From: Hymenoscyphus infarciens
Lineage: Eukaryota > Ascomycota > Leotiomycetes > Helotiales > Helotiaceae
Assembly: GCA_001414345.1 (NCBI GenBank)
Contig: LLCB01000026.1
Coordinates: forward strand, 62,001-126,000
Reading direction: 5' to 3'
Length of the DNA stretch: 64,000 bases
The notes beneath the pieces were generated by a model. That model was not told the origin of the DNA. It saw only the letters and a list, made by a program, of their open reading frames with translations, and ran no database searches. Numbering within the stretch: the stretch's first letter is position 1; each line of letters opens with the position of its first letter. Positions 35,192-47,098 of the stretch are shown piece after piece. Both the position numbers and the translations under genes were made by a program.

Positions 35192-36150
35192 TATTTGCTG
35201 ATTGGATGGAGGCTAGAGTTGTTATTTGTATATACAGAGGCTGTGCGGGGAGGAAAGTGGGTCTGCTGGCAAATAGTGGGGGATGTTCAAGCGAAGTGTG
35301 ACAACAATTTTATTAGAGTCTTCTCTCAAGTACTTAGGTCTTGAATATCATTATTGCATTATCCTACGACCGACGCTATAAAGAGAAATTCAAAATATTT
35401 TCCGCTCAAAGTTTTTCTGAATCCTCTACCCACCAGGATGAGCCATTCTTCACCAAGTTGTCCAAAAAGTCCACTTTTCAATTTGACCTACCTTAGGTCG
35501 GTGTCCTCGGGCAATTAAAAAGATCTTCTGAAAATAGCCAGATTGATATTTCCACATTGTTCCAGAATTTTGCAAAAATTTCCAGGTACAATGTACAGTA
35601 TTTCCTCCGCTAGTTACCTACTTATAGCCAATGACTGCCTTATGTTAAGTTCCTTACCCAGCACCCTTCGCATCTACACCTGTTTTTCTTTTGCTTTGTT
35701 TTGTAATTTTGGATGGGTAAGCTACTTACTGCCACTTGAGAATTCTCTGGACGGAGTTTCAAAGGAGAATATATTGTAGGAGGCTCTATTTCCGAGCTTC
35801 ATATAACCTACTTAGAATGGGGGAGTCAACTTGCCAGCACTAGAGAACAATATTCGGGACGAGCTTCGAACCTTGGCTTGCAGAAGCATTTTGGAGTGGA
35901 TAAGCTCTCCATTGCATTAATTTACTTTCACATTGCGGCGTATCGAAAGAGGGAAACCTGTTGTTGAGAAAACAATTTCGAGGTTGGAGTTGAGAATTGG
36001 AGCTTGAGCTTGGGTCACTTGGCGATCGTAGCGAGGCTTCCTCAACCTAGAATGCTTCACCCACCACTTGGAAGGAAAACATCACATTGGATACTCAAGC
36101 ATTCAGACACAGGCAAGCTTGCACGCAAGGTTGCACGCAAGCAAGCAAAA
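35192..36150. other. intergenic region with short repeat before NCE101
   Basis: No gene seen. Immediately before the NCE101-like start, TTGCACGCAAGG and TTGCACGCAAGC are tandem at 36119-36142, embedded in a CAAGC-rich sequence. Confidence 0.5.
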
Positions 36151-36393
36151 ATGCCAGCTCCCGCCCACCTCATTTCCAAGGTTGGGGATCCAATCTTTGC
36201 TGCCTTCATTGGACTTTCCGCTGCTGCGACCCGGATCAATCGAGAGGAGAAGGAACTGGGGCGCTCTACTGCCGACACAATGAATGCTGGAATGAGGTAA
36301 GAGCACACTCGTTGTCTTTCATCCAACGTAACTAACATTTGAATTTGCAGACGACTTGGACTGAGGAAGGATGAAGCTGCCAAAAAGGGTTGA
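36151..36393 (+). CDS. NCE101: NCE101-like small membrane protein (non-classical export)
   Basis: Two exons (36151-36296, 36351-36393) encode 62 aa. MPAPAHLISKVGDPIFAAFI followed by GLSAAATRINREEKE matches the NCE101 pattern: a short N-terminus, DP in the first turn of a single membrane helix, then a charged RxxREEKE tail. The spliced C-terminus is RRLGLRKDEAAKKG. In yeast the family was linked to export of leaderless proteins; its biochemical role is unclear. An upstream in-frame ATG at 36004 would add a poorly supported extension, so I chose 36151. Confidence 0.7.
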
Positions 36394-36642
36394 AGAAAAG
36401 GGAAGTGGCGGACGATGTAAAACTATAATCCATCATGGAACCTTGGAAGGAACGAGGGAAGGGACTGGGAGAGATGGGCACTACCGGACTCGAGTCTCCT
36501 AGCCCTTTTTGTTGGGAACATCTTTCAATCCCATCATCCATCCGCCATTGCTGTAGACTTGGCTCTGGCTTCCTTCACATATTGATAAGACCAATACAAT
36601 ATCAATTACGGCCATCTCTTTGCAGCAATTGCACTATCCAAC

Positions 36643-39243
36643 ATGGAATCGTTCCGAACTGTGAGCTTGGTGGGTGGTCGTCCACAACGTACTGTCACTC
36701 GCTCGCATTCAATGCTCCCACTCCCCTTCGACAAAACTCCAGAAAGGCCCTCCCCTACCACCAGAGCGGCTACTGCTACTGCAGCAGCCACTCTTACCCC
36801 TCGCCGTCAACGTGGCAAGCTTCCGGACGATAAGACACCAACCCGGCTGCAAGCACGTAATTCATCTGACAGCAAGCTTCCTTTGCGCCCCAGCACCCTT
36901 CCTCGCTCTTGGGCTGGCACTGGAGCAGCAAAGAAGAATTACCCTGCTCTTGGTGATACTTCCACTCGACCGGCAGGGCTGACAAGGACGTTAGTTGCCT
37001 TCCATCTTCTAGACAAAGATTCGGAACCTTCAAATCTGTTACTCGAACCTTTGAGCGCTGTTCAGCCAACAATTATGATTGTCTCAAAGTTTTTGAGCAA
37101 ATTGCTAACCGCTATGCTAGTTGCCTTCAACCCTCCCGTGGAAAGTCCTTTACGCCCCTCAATTCAGGAACTCCCAGAAAAGGCCCTAGCCAGACACCAA
37201 GTTCCATTCCAAACTTTGCCCCCTCCAACCATCACCCTGACCTTCTCGCGGCAATTACACCTGGTGGATCTGCTATACCACAAAATTCAAATACTCCCCC
37301 TACACAATATGCGGCATTTCAGGGATCTACCACTGCTCTTCAAACGAGCAACCCCCAAAACTTATTGACACCTCCCGATAGCCCACAACTTCCTGCCGTC
37401 GAATCAGATCTATCTGATCTCAGCAGTCTCGAAGATTTCTCCTCCCATGGTGGCTCTCCTCCACGCAGCCCTCGATTGAATGCCCAAGACAGAGCTACTG
37501 GTTCCGACCCAGCCAAAGAGCTGATAGCACGTCAGCAATACAATGCCCAAGAAGGGTTCCTCTGGGATACCGCGAGGTGGGCTCTTGAGCAGGACTTTTT
37601 ACACCCCGTCAACCTTACTGAGTCCGAGTTTGTGTCTTTGGTTTGTGGGAGCGCCAATGATCTACCAGAATGGTTTCGTGACAATCTTCAGGCTGTCATC
37701 CAACGAACTGTTGACCAATGGATGAGAGCACATCGGACATTGGTCAAGGCTGGCATCCCGCCTAGCGATTTGAGGGAGGGAGCGCTCAACGCCTTTGAGT
37801 TTATGGATGATGCACAACAATCACATTTTATCCAAAGCTACAAGCTCGCGGAGAGGCAAGTCTTGACTGCTGGAGATGACATGCCAATGACAAGACAAGA
37901 ACGTGTTTGCTCCGGATCACTGCAACTTCCTGATAAGTACACCTTCATCAAGTAAGCCCATTTCACGTTCTGGGGATCACTAGACAATTTCTTCAAGCGA
38001 CTTGCGCCATTTGCTGACATCTTCATTCAGGAACCACACAGATCCCTCCGTTTCGGCACAGGGAAATGCCGCACCCCAAGAACTAAGCTCTGGCCAATCC
38101 CGTGTCGAGCTGCTCAAGTCGCAGAAAGCCGAGAAATTGAAAGCTCTCAAGGAAAAGCTTAGTGAAATGAAGCAAATTGAGCAAGATATTCGCGAGCTTG
38201 AAGAACGAGACTCCGGTTCTTCTGATCGACGGAGAAGGGACCTTACGAGCTCAGAGGTATACGACGAGGACCATCTTGAAATGGACTTTGGAGCACAGGG
38301 TCTCACTGAACAAGATGACCCTTTCGTTGACCAACCATACGAACCATCGACGAAAGGCAACATATTCCATGAATATACGCTTTCCGAGCGAATAAATCAA
38401 CCAAATCAACCATCCGCCACACATACTTCTGATGGCTCCATCTCCGACCAAAAGCCCAAAGTTCCATATCATGATAGTGGAGAGTACCGTGATTTCATGG
38501 ATGATTCATGGCATTGTTTCGAGGACTCGGCCAGGGCTGACGCAAATGCCACTGTCGAGGTGACGGCTTTGCCTGTTTCCGATCCAGAGACTATAGACTG
38601 TGTTGAGATTGTCTCGATCTCCTCGGCGGATTCCATGCCTGAACTTGTGCCTCTCGACACCCCAAAGCCACATGAGGAAACCAGGCAATGCACCGTCCCT
38701 AACGAATACAAAGTCGTTCGAAAAGTGTCGGAGAACTTGGACATCGAGAGCTTTGCCGCTGTCGGCGAGCAAACGCGCATCTTTGCCAAAGAGTTGTCTG
38801 AAATTGCAAAGATTTTGGAGTCTGGTATTCATAACTTCTCAGCCATCGAAGACAAACTGCAGCAAGCGAATTACAAAGCCTCTCTGGACTCTGCCATATG
38901 CCTTCCTGAACCACCTATTGCACACATGAATACGAGAGATGGGGTACCTGTCTCTCATACCTTGGCGAGAAAGACATCGATGACGACTATTCTCTCAGAA
39001 AGTTCAACCACATCTGCCAAAGTTGTCTTGAAGGATGTGGCCATTGCCACGCCGGATGTTGGGTATGAGAGTTCGCGAAGTATTCGAGTTGAGTATATGG
39101 GGCCTTGGTTTGAAGAGCATGGGGCTCGTGGGACGTTCTCGAAGAAGAGTGGGACTATTCGGAAGAAGATGAGTCAGTTCTTTGGGAGTATTAGGAGGAA
39201 GGAGTCGAGGAAGGATGTTAGGGATCTTTCAAAGTTGTTTTAG
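36643..39243 (+). CDS. fungal orphan protein, disordered with coiled coil; splice model unresolved
   Basis: Not recognised. The 5' part (36643-36952) encodes a Ser/Thr/Pro/Arg-rich start (MESFRTVSLVGGRPQRT...). The middle (to 37951) reads in a different frame, so an intron or frameshift lies between. Model A is one intron 36953-37065. Model B is two introns, 36953-37012 and 37038-37120, the second with a good GCTAAC branch site. Both restore frame, giving about 802 or 792 aa. A clear GTAAGC...TTCAG intron (37952-38030) leads to the last exon. Features are a folded-looking block FLWDTARWALEQDFLHPVNL through LPEWFRDNLQAVIQ, a coiled coil (LLKSQKAEKLKALKEKLSEM), acidic regions, and a basic C-terminus (GTIRKKMSQFFGSIRRKESR). 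Possibly a cytoskeletal or cortical adaptor, but that is speculation. Confidence 0.65.
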
Positions 39244-40076
39244 TCTCTGGTCTCTGGTCTCTTGGAGGCAGAGCAAGTTCCCTCTTTTGGTGAGAGACTG
39301 GGGGGGTTACGGAATAGTCTGTTGGTGCTCTGTGGCTACAAGATTGAATGGTGTTAGAACAGTCGTTAGAGAGGTGGAATTGTTTGCAGAACCAGTATTG
39401 TTATTGAAGCATTCAGGATTTGTCGAGAACCCTCTTCCTTGCCGAATTAAGCTTGCTTGTGACAAACCATCAGGAACTCGTAACTGAAGGTACTAAGACG
39501 CCTGGCTATTCAGATTCTTCTAGTATATACACTTCTTAGAGCAATGAACTTAGTGTTCAAGCTTTTAAGTTTTACGAGTCTTGCACTAGCAACTAGTGGA
39601 GACGAGTCGTAGAGGTGTTCAAAGTCTCTGGCAGTTTCGTGACTTGACATGAAAGCAGCTACAGGGAGCCTTTTGTGTACTCCTAAATTTTGTCAACGTT
39701 AACTTCACGACACAAGTCCAGCACATCACACGAGACACATGATTGGCAGAAAGTATCGTATTGTCCTATTCCCAAGTGGTAGATACTAAAAACAATTTGT
39801 CTCTTATTCAGTCTCGCAGCCCTGCCCCAGTGATGGAATATTCCATTCCTTGTCACGCCCACCCACCCATCGCAAGACCACTAATCCAGTAATTCTCAGA
39901 CTGAAGGAAACAAAGTAAAAAGGGAAAAACTGCCAGTTTGTTGCACTAGTGTGAGGAGTTGCATGGGGTCACAAAACCGTCCGTCGCAGCCACCGAGAAA
40001 GCCCGAAACGCCAGTAATGACCATGTATGATGAGCCGGAGGAGAACGTCGCAAATATCCGAGGTGAATTTGACTCT
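39244..40076. other. intergenic between convergent genes
   Basis: No gene seen; 3' flanks of the orphan protein gene and ATG8. Confidence 0.5.
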
Positions 40077-40672
<596 letters not shown>

Positions 40673-41378
40673 GGTGGATGATGGATGATGGATGAGGGTA
40701 TTTGGGGATGTTGGTAAATGTGGTTATTTCTGGTGGTTTTGGTGTTGTGTAGAGGTGGTTACGAGGTTGGCTTGCGAGGGGATGCCTTTGAAGAGGAGAG
40801 GGGAGCCTGCCCTGCAGGTGGGCTAAGTAGACCGCCCGTGACCGTCGCCGCCTAGTGCAGTCAGTCATAATCCGCAATATCAATCACGTAGCCACCCCAA
40901 AGCCGCCCTAAAGGCCCGGTGAATAGTAAAGTGCTTAGGTTGAGACATACTCGGCGTGACCAAGCTAGCTATAGGGAAACACTATTCTGTCCCAACGCTA
41001 GCATAGTACCCTTGCTAGCGTAGAAAATTTCTTATAGGGAGCTCTTCTACTTCTATTCTTACAAATTCACCCACGCATTTCTATTCACCTCACTTCTGGA
41101 TCCAAGTAGCTATAGTGCCTCGGAGGTTAGTACTTGCCTCAGGCATTCATAGATACTAGTACTTGCCTCAGGCATTCATACATACAAGATGGACCCAACC
41201 CAACACCTCGCGAAAATCATCAGATCGTCATGGGTGGTTATCCATTCAAATAACACCATTATCCTTTTTCCCTCCTCAGGAATCGCCTCATTTCTGCGTG
41301 GTCCCATGTTTTGTTGTACGATAGTCTGACACTCCTTCCTGCCTTCGCAGATTTCTTTTAAATCTTCTTCTTTCCATC
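40673..41378. other. intergenic, divergent promoter of ATG8 and HEM13
   Basis: About 700 bp. Holds a 24-bp direct repeat at 41128-41180 on the HEM13 side and CT-rich sequence before each start. Confidence 0.5.
41128..41180. repeat. 24-bp perfect direct repeat upstream of HEM13
   Basis: TAGTACTTGCCTCAGGCATT plus CATA occurs at 41128-41151 and again at 41157-41180, 29-bp period. Each unit contains the near-palindrome TGCCTCAGGCA. It lies 200-250 bp upstream of the HEM13 start. Could be a regulator site pair or a recent slippage duplication. Confidence 0.75.
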
Positions 41379-42664
41379 ATGTCCTCTTCAATTAGACCTT
41401 GCCTGCGGGTTTCCAGCTTGTCAAAATTCAGACCCGGAATTCAACAACTACGCCAGCGGAGAACCTTCTTGGAACCTACAAATCCAAACAAACCACCCGG
41501 TGGACGAGAGTCCCCCAAGGTTGTTTTCTTAGCAAAGACTCGCATTTGTGTTGGGATTGTCTTTATCGGAGCTATGATTTATTCCATGGTAGCTTCCAAT
41601 ATCCTTCACAATCACTCGGAGCCATCGGCACTAACTCTCCAAAGGCAACCGAAGAACCCACGAAGCTCGATGCTCCTTCAATCGCTGAGCGAGACAGCCT
41701 GCAAAAACGAGAAAGTGGCGTAACCGAAAACTCACCAATGCGATTGCGAATGGAGGAATTCATAAAGGCCCAGCAGAAGGAAATCGTTAGAGAATTAGAA
41801 GCTGTGGATGGAAAGAAGTTTCAAGTCGACACATGGACAAGGGAAAAGGGAGGGGGTGGAATTTCCAGTGTCTTGCAGGATGGGAATGTTTTCGAGAAAG
41901 CTGGGGTGAATATCAGCATTGTCTACGGAACTTTGCCACGCCCTGCCATTGAGAAGATGAGAGTCAATCACAAGGCTATGGATCCAGAGGTTGAATCTCT
42001 GGATTTTTTTGCTGCAGGTCTCAGCATGGTTCTCCATCCTGTGAATCCTATGGCACCTACGGTCCATCTCAATTACCGATACTTCGAGACAGCAAATCCA
42101 GACGGAACTTCGAACGCCTGGTGGTTTGGCGGCGGAACCGATCTCACACCAAGTTATCTCTTCGACGAAGATGCGATCCATTTCCACAAAACCATCAAAG
42201 ACGCTTGCGACAAGCACGATAAAGCATACTACCCACGATTCAAGGAATGGTGTGACAAATACTTCTTCAACAAGCACAGAAACGAATCTCGAGGAATTGG
42301 CGGAATCTTCTTTGATGATCTAGACGAGACCGAGAAGGACCAGGAAAACACATTTGCATTCGCTCAAAGTTGTTTGAAAGCTTTCCTTCCATCGTATCTC
42401 CCAATAATCAACAAGAGAAAAGACATGCCATACACGGAGAAGGAGAAGGAATGGCAACAAATTAGAAGAGGAAGATATGTCGAGTTCAACCTGGTGCACG
42501 ATAGAGGAACTGCTTTTGGCTTGAACACTCCTAGTGCGAGGGTGGAGAGCATTCTGATGAGTTTGCCTCTTACTGCTAGCTGGAGGTATATGTACGAGCC
42601 GGAGAAGGGGTCGAGAGAACAGAGGCTAGTGGATACATTAAGAGAGCCACGGGAGTGGGTGTAG
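41379..42664 (+). CDS. HEM13: coproporphyrinogen III oxidase (oxygen-dependent)
   Basis: Converts coproporphyrinogen III to protoporphyrinogen IX with O2 in heme synthesis. Two exons (41379-41588, 41645-42664) give 409 aa; the 56-nt intron is required because exon 1's frame closes soon after it. Family signatures are intact: [33 protein letters not shown]-region equivalent [20 protein letters not shown] and the C-terminal REPREWV. The N-terminus has an Arg-rich presequence ([14 protein letters not shown]) and then one hydrophobic segment ([15 protein letters not shown]). That layout suggests mitochondrial import with arrest in the inner membrane, so the enzyme would face the intermembrane space, unlike the cytosolic yeast enzyme. 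Confidence 0.93.
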
Positions 42665-43162
42665 AATTGTAAATTATGAAACTAAAAATGTATAATACCA
42701 AAATATACTCACGCTCCCTGGGCCTCTCGAAACGAGCAGTATTCGTAAGAACCTGGAGCTTTTTTTGACCAACTTGATCCTTATTCAAATTCCAAGGTAG
42801 CATATATTATTGTTCGGGAGAATTGATATACATATTACCGAATCCTCCAAGATTGCCTCGGAAAATGGATTTAATTGTTCCAAATACTGTCGCACACCAA
42901 CTCACAGACAAGAGATCTCAATTAATAGAAAACCAAACTTGTTCGTCACCAATAAAATCCCGGACCTGAGCGGGGTCAAACCTCATCAATTCTCTCCCCT
43001 TTCTTAGCGAGTAATTCTCATTCATATTTCCTTCCTTCTTCCTTTATTTCCTCTATTTCATCTCCAACAAACGACCATTAAAACTTAAACCTCACGCCTT
43101 CCAACCCCTCTCATCATCAACATCGCCATCATATAACACCACAACAGAACCTAACGGGCGAA
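42665..43162. other. intergenic region
   Basis: No gene seen; AT-rich left part, CT-rich promoter-like right part. Confidence 0.5.
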
Positions 43163-43960
43163 ATGGAACAATCAAACACACCTCTCCCAACACCCCGCCA
43201 TCTACTCACAGCCCTAATAAACACCCTCACAACCCCAACACAAACGCCCGCAGTCAACGAACCATACTCCGCACCCACAAACCCATTAAAGTCTCTCCCA
43301 CTACCTCACCGCGCCCTCCTAACAACCTTGCACGTCCTCTTTCCAACAGGGATGTTACTCCAATCTCTCGACCTCCTAGATCGCGGCTTGGTCACGCGTA
43401 TCACCATGTCCTCGTCCTCACCACCAGACCATACAGCAAACCAACCAACAGAGCGGGAAGTTTTCCCCCCACAGGCAACTATCCATTTACCACCTGCGTT
43501 ACGGGATGGTGTGATGGAATGTGATGGAGAACGAGAGGGAAAAGAGGGAAGAAGGAACACGATATTCAAAGTCACATCCTCTCAACCCCAGAAATCACGT
43601 TTTTCTCACTCGGGTGCGAATTCAGGACAAGTTTACACAGTGAGGTTGGAGGCTTGGAATTGCAGTTGTGCTGCTTTTGCCTTTAGTGTTTTTCCTGCTT
43701 CGACGGTCTCGAAACCCTGGGAAATCATCAATGAGGAGCTCGATGGAAGTAGAGGGGTGGTTGGGGAGGGACAGGTTGAAGGGGAAGGAGAATGGGAATT
43801 TGGAGGCATGAGTTTTGATGGGAAAAATGGGGAGGGGGTTCCTGTTTGTAAGCATTTACTTGCTTGTTTATTGGGGGATAGGTGGGGAGATGTTGTGGGG
43901 AGTTTGGTCAAGGAGAAGGAGGTTGGGAGGGAGGAGATGGGCGGGTTGGGTGCTGATTGA
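43163..43960 (+). CDS. SWIM zinc-finger protein, Sws1/Shu2/ZSWIM7-like
   Basis: Single-exon, 265 aa. The C-terminal half carries a SWIM finger, WNCSCAAFAFSVF followed after an insertion by VCKHLLACLLGDRW, the CxCx(n)CxH pattern. The preceding strand pattern (LLTTLHVLFPTGMLLQSLDL then LDRGLVTRIT, and TIFKVTSS) follows the order seen in human ZSWIM7 (SWS1), where a similar Phe/Leu helix and LDLVDR lead into the finger. These proteins are Shu-complex subunits that assist Rad51 in homologous recombination. The gene is longer than ZSWIM7 because of a Ser/Pro N-terminus and a Gly/Glu-rich insertion inside the finger. Orthology is likely but unproven. Confidence 0.75.
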   Translation: MEQSNTPLPTPRHLLTALINTLTTPTQTPAVNEPYSAPTNPLKSLPLPHRALLTTLHVLFPTGMLLQSLDLLDRGLVTRITMSSSSPPDHTANQPTEREVFPPQATIHLPPALRDGVMECDGEREGKEGRRNTIFKVTSSQPQKSRFSHSGANSGQVYTVRLEAWNCSCAAFAFSVFPASTVSKPWEIINEELDGSRGVVGEGQVEGEGEWEFGGMSFDGKNGEGVPVCKHLLACLLGDRWGDVVGSLVKEKEVGREEMGGLGAD

Positions 43961-44366
43961 GGGCATGTTTTTGACTTTCCGAGATTGTTCGGGCTGATGA
44001 GATGCTTTGAAAGAGAGAAGCCACTCTCTACAAATATGCTAAAGGAAACAGGGAATGCGTCGCTTTACAGGAGAATTGGCTGAGTTGGGTGCTGAATGAA
44101 GAATTGGGGCCGTATGATTTGGCAAATATTTGAAAGAAATAGGTTTCTACAGGTTGCCGAGGAACAAGGAAGAACGTTGCTTCGCAGACAGTTCAAGGGA
44201 ATGAACTCTTCTGGTAGTTGTAAGATATTTTGATGTCACACTTGCTTGGCTTCTATTGAGCTGCAAATCGAAATCTATGGTACAATGGCACAGCAGCTCC
44301 ATGATATGCCGACCGCTCATGCCCCATGAACACCTGCTGGAATTAAACGCCATAAACTTCATCACC
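43961..44366. other. intergenic between convergent genes
   Basis: No gene seen. Confidence 0.5.
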
Positions 44367-45544
44367 TCACTTCTTTTTATCCTTGTCCTCTTTCTCCTTT
44401 TCTGCCTCCTTGCCTTCCTTTAAGCTGTCGATATCAGCACTTGACTTCTTGTCTTTACCATCCTTGCCCTCTTCCTTCTTGGCGTCTTGCTCTTCTTGTT
44501 GCTGCCGATTCTGAATCTTGTTTTCGATTAGATCGTGGAAAGCAGTGATGGCTCTGATCAAACTGCTCAAGTAGATAGCCATAAGTTGATCATTTGTCTT
44601 GATGCTCATGGCATGTGCCAACTCGCTATCGTTCTTGACAGGCGCGTCGGTTCCGTTGGGGATATGTGATGAGGCTTTTGGAGTAGAGAGATTTGGCAAG
44701 AGGTTGAAAACGTCCTGAAGGTTTCCTAAGATAGCGTGGTTGACCGGCAATTCCTTATTAAGCACTTTTTGTAGGTATTGACCGATGTCTCGTAACCGCA
44801 GGTGTAGTCCTTGCAGCGATTGAAGTTGATTTGTGATTCTCGTTGACAAAGTTCCAACCGCAACATCTCGGATGTCTCTCAACAAGTGCTCAACACCAAT
44901 CTCCTCTGCCTCCTCCGCTTCGATGATCGAGGGTGTGTGCACGAAGGTCTTGGTTGTGGTGGTTCCATCCTGGTAGCTTAATTAGCATGTTGAGAAATTT
45001 TGGCAGCACTTGAACCAACATCTTTAATCTCTTCCACCGCAAAATATGCATCTGTTGGTACACCAGATTCCTTTGGCTGCACATCGATGATTACCAGCAA
45101 TGGGTTGGGTGTGTATCTCTTGAATAGCTCGTTGATCTCCAAGTCCGAAGCTCTCAGCTTTGGCCCCGAGTGGTACCATCCTATTAACTTCTCCCGCGCG
45201 TTGATCTTCTTGAACATATCGTTCATCGACTCGACGTAGTTGTGATCTAGAAACCATACTGAAGGGTCCTTCTCTTCTTCCTCGAATGGGACTGTGGGAC
45301 TTTAGTTAGCAGCCAGAAACGTCATTTTCTCATAGGCATGAGATATAAAGGGTACCATACCAGCAAAACTGTTGGACACCCGCACGTTCTTTCCATCATT
45401 CTGTCCTAACAAAACTCCTACCACACGCTTCCTTGAGCCCTTCGCGGAACGGCCATAATGATCTGCTACGGAGAGGAGGACGAGGGGAGCCACAGAGACG
45501 TTTCTGGTAACTAGAGAGAGCGTTTCGGCAGTGGTGGCAGGCAT
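44367..45544 (-). CDS. RPN8: 26S proteasome regulatory subunit Rpn8
   Basis: Lid subunit that pairs with the deubiquitinase Rpn11. Three exons (45544-45361, 45291-45020, 44969-44367) give 352 aa. The MPN domain is seen from [15 protein letters not shown] through VVGVLLGQ and [39 protein letters not shown] has only one of the two histidines of the JAMM metal site, so it is an inactive MPN- domain as expected. [20 protein letters not shown] and [14 protein letters not shown] follow, then a helical C-terminal region and a Lys/Glu-rich tail ending KDKKK. The second intron is only 50 nt and uses GTTGGT; reading through it gives a false early stop. The 5' leader contains an 11-base C run (mRNA sense). 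Confidence 0.95.
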
Positions 45545-46114
45545 GATGAGGAGCGAGAGGTTGATGAGGAATTTGGGGGGGGGGGTTTGCGGTTCTGCGA
45601 ATAATACACACTCCAAGGCTGCAGAGGACCGCGACTGCCAGAGCTCACCCAGTTGGGATTAGCCTCGTCACGTGAGGGGTGTCTAGAGTAGAAGACCGTG
45701 CCCAGATAGTTAGTGCTAGTAAGTAAACAAACACCAAAGTCAAGCCATTTAAATTGTAGCAAAATCCTGTATAAAATCTTTGGTGACTGTAGTTGCAATA
45801 ATCTTCAAACGACTTGATTTTCCAGTAATAAACTCCGCCTATCCGTCCTTCTGTCGGACGTCGCTCGGCCTACAGGAAGCAGGAAGTACATGCGATCCTA
45901 GCCCGGCCGGAACTTTGCCGAGGGCCATTCTTTAGCTTCGTGGACCTTGCTCAGTCCAGTGCCCGTTGCTTCAAAATCCTCCCATCACCTTCCTAATATC
46001 GGAGCTTGCTCAAGACCACGTCGACTCCTCAGCACTCTTCAACTACCTTTTCCCTCACAGCCCCGAATATTCCCCTCACCTTGGTCAGGTTTTCGCGAGC
46101 CCTCACAAGTTACA
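45545..46114. promoter_or_regulatory. shared divergent promoter of RPN8 and ADK1
   Basis: About 570 bp between divergent starts. A TCACGTGA site sits at 45668-45675, 124 bp upstream of RPN8. A G run (plus strand) at 45575-45585 lies in the RPN8 leader. Confidence 0.55.
45668..45675. promoter_or_regulatory. TCACGTGA E-box upstream of RPN8
   Basis: Same 8-bp palindrome as upstream of ATP15, at a similar distance from the start codon. Binding is inferred. Confidence 0.45.

Positions 46115-47098
<984 letters not shown>

Noticed and set aside
36643..39243. Two separate genes split at about 37360
   Set aside because: The downstream frame is open from 36956 without a good new start and the upstream frame can be joined by in-phase introns, so one gene is simpler.
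44970..45019. Rpn8 ending after [11 protein letters not shown]
   Set aside because: Read-through of a 50-nt intron; the next exon continues the expected FVHTPS sequence in frame.
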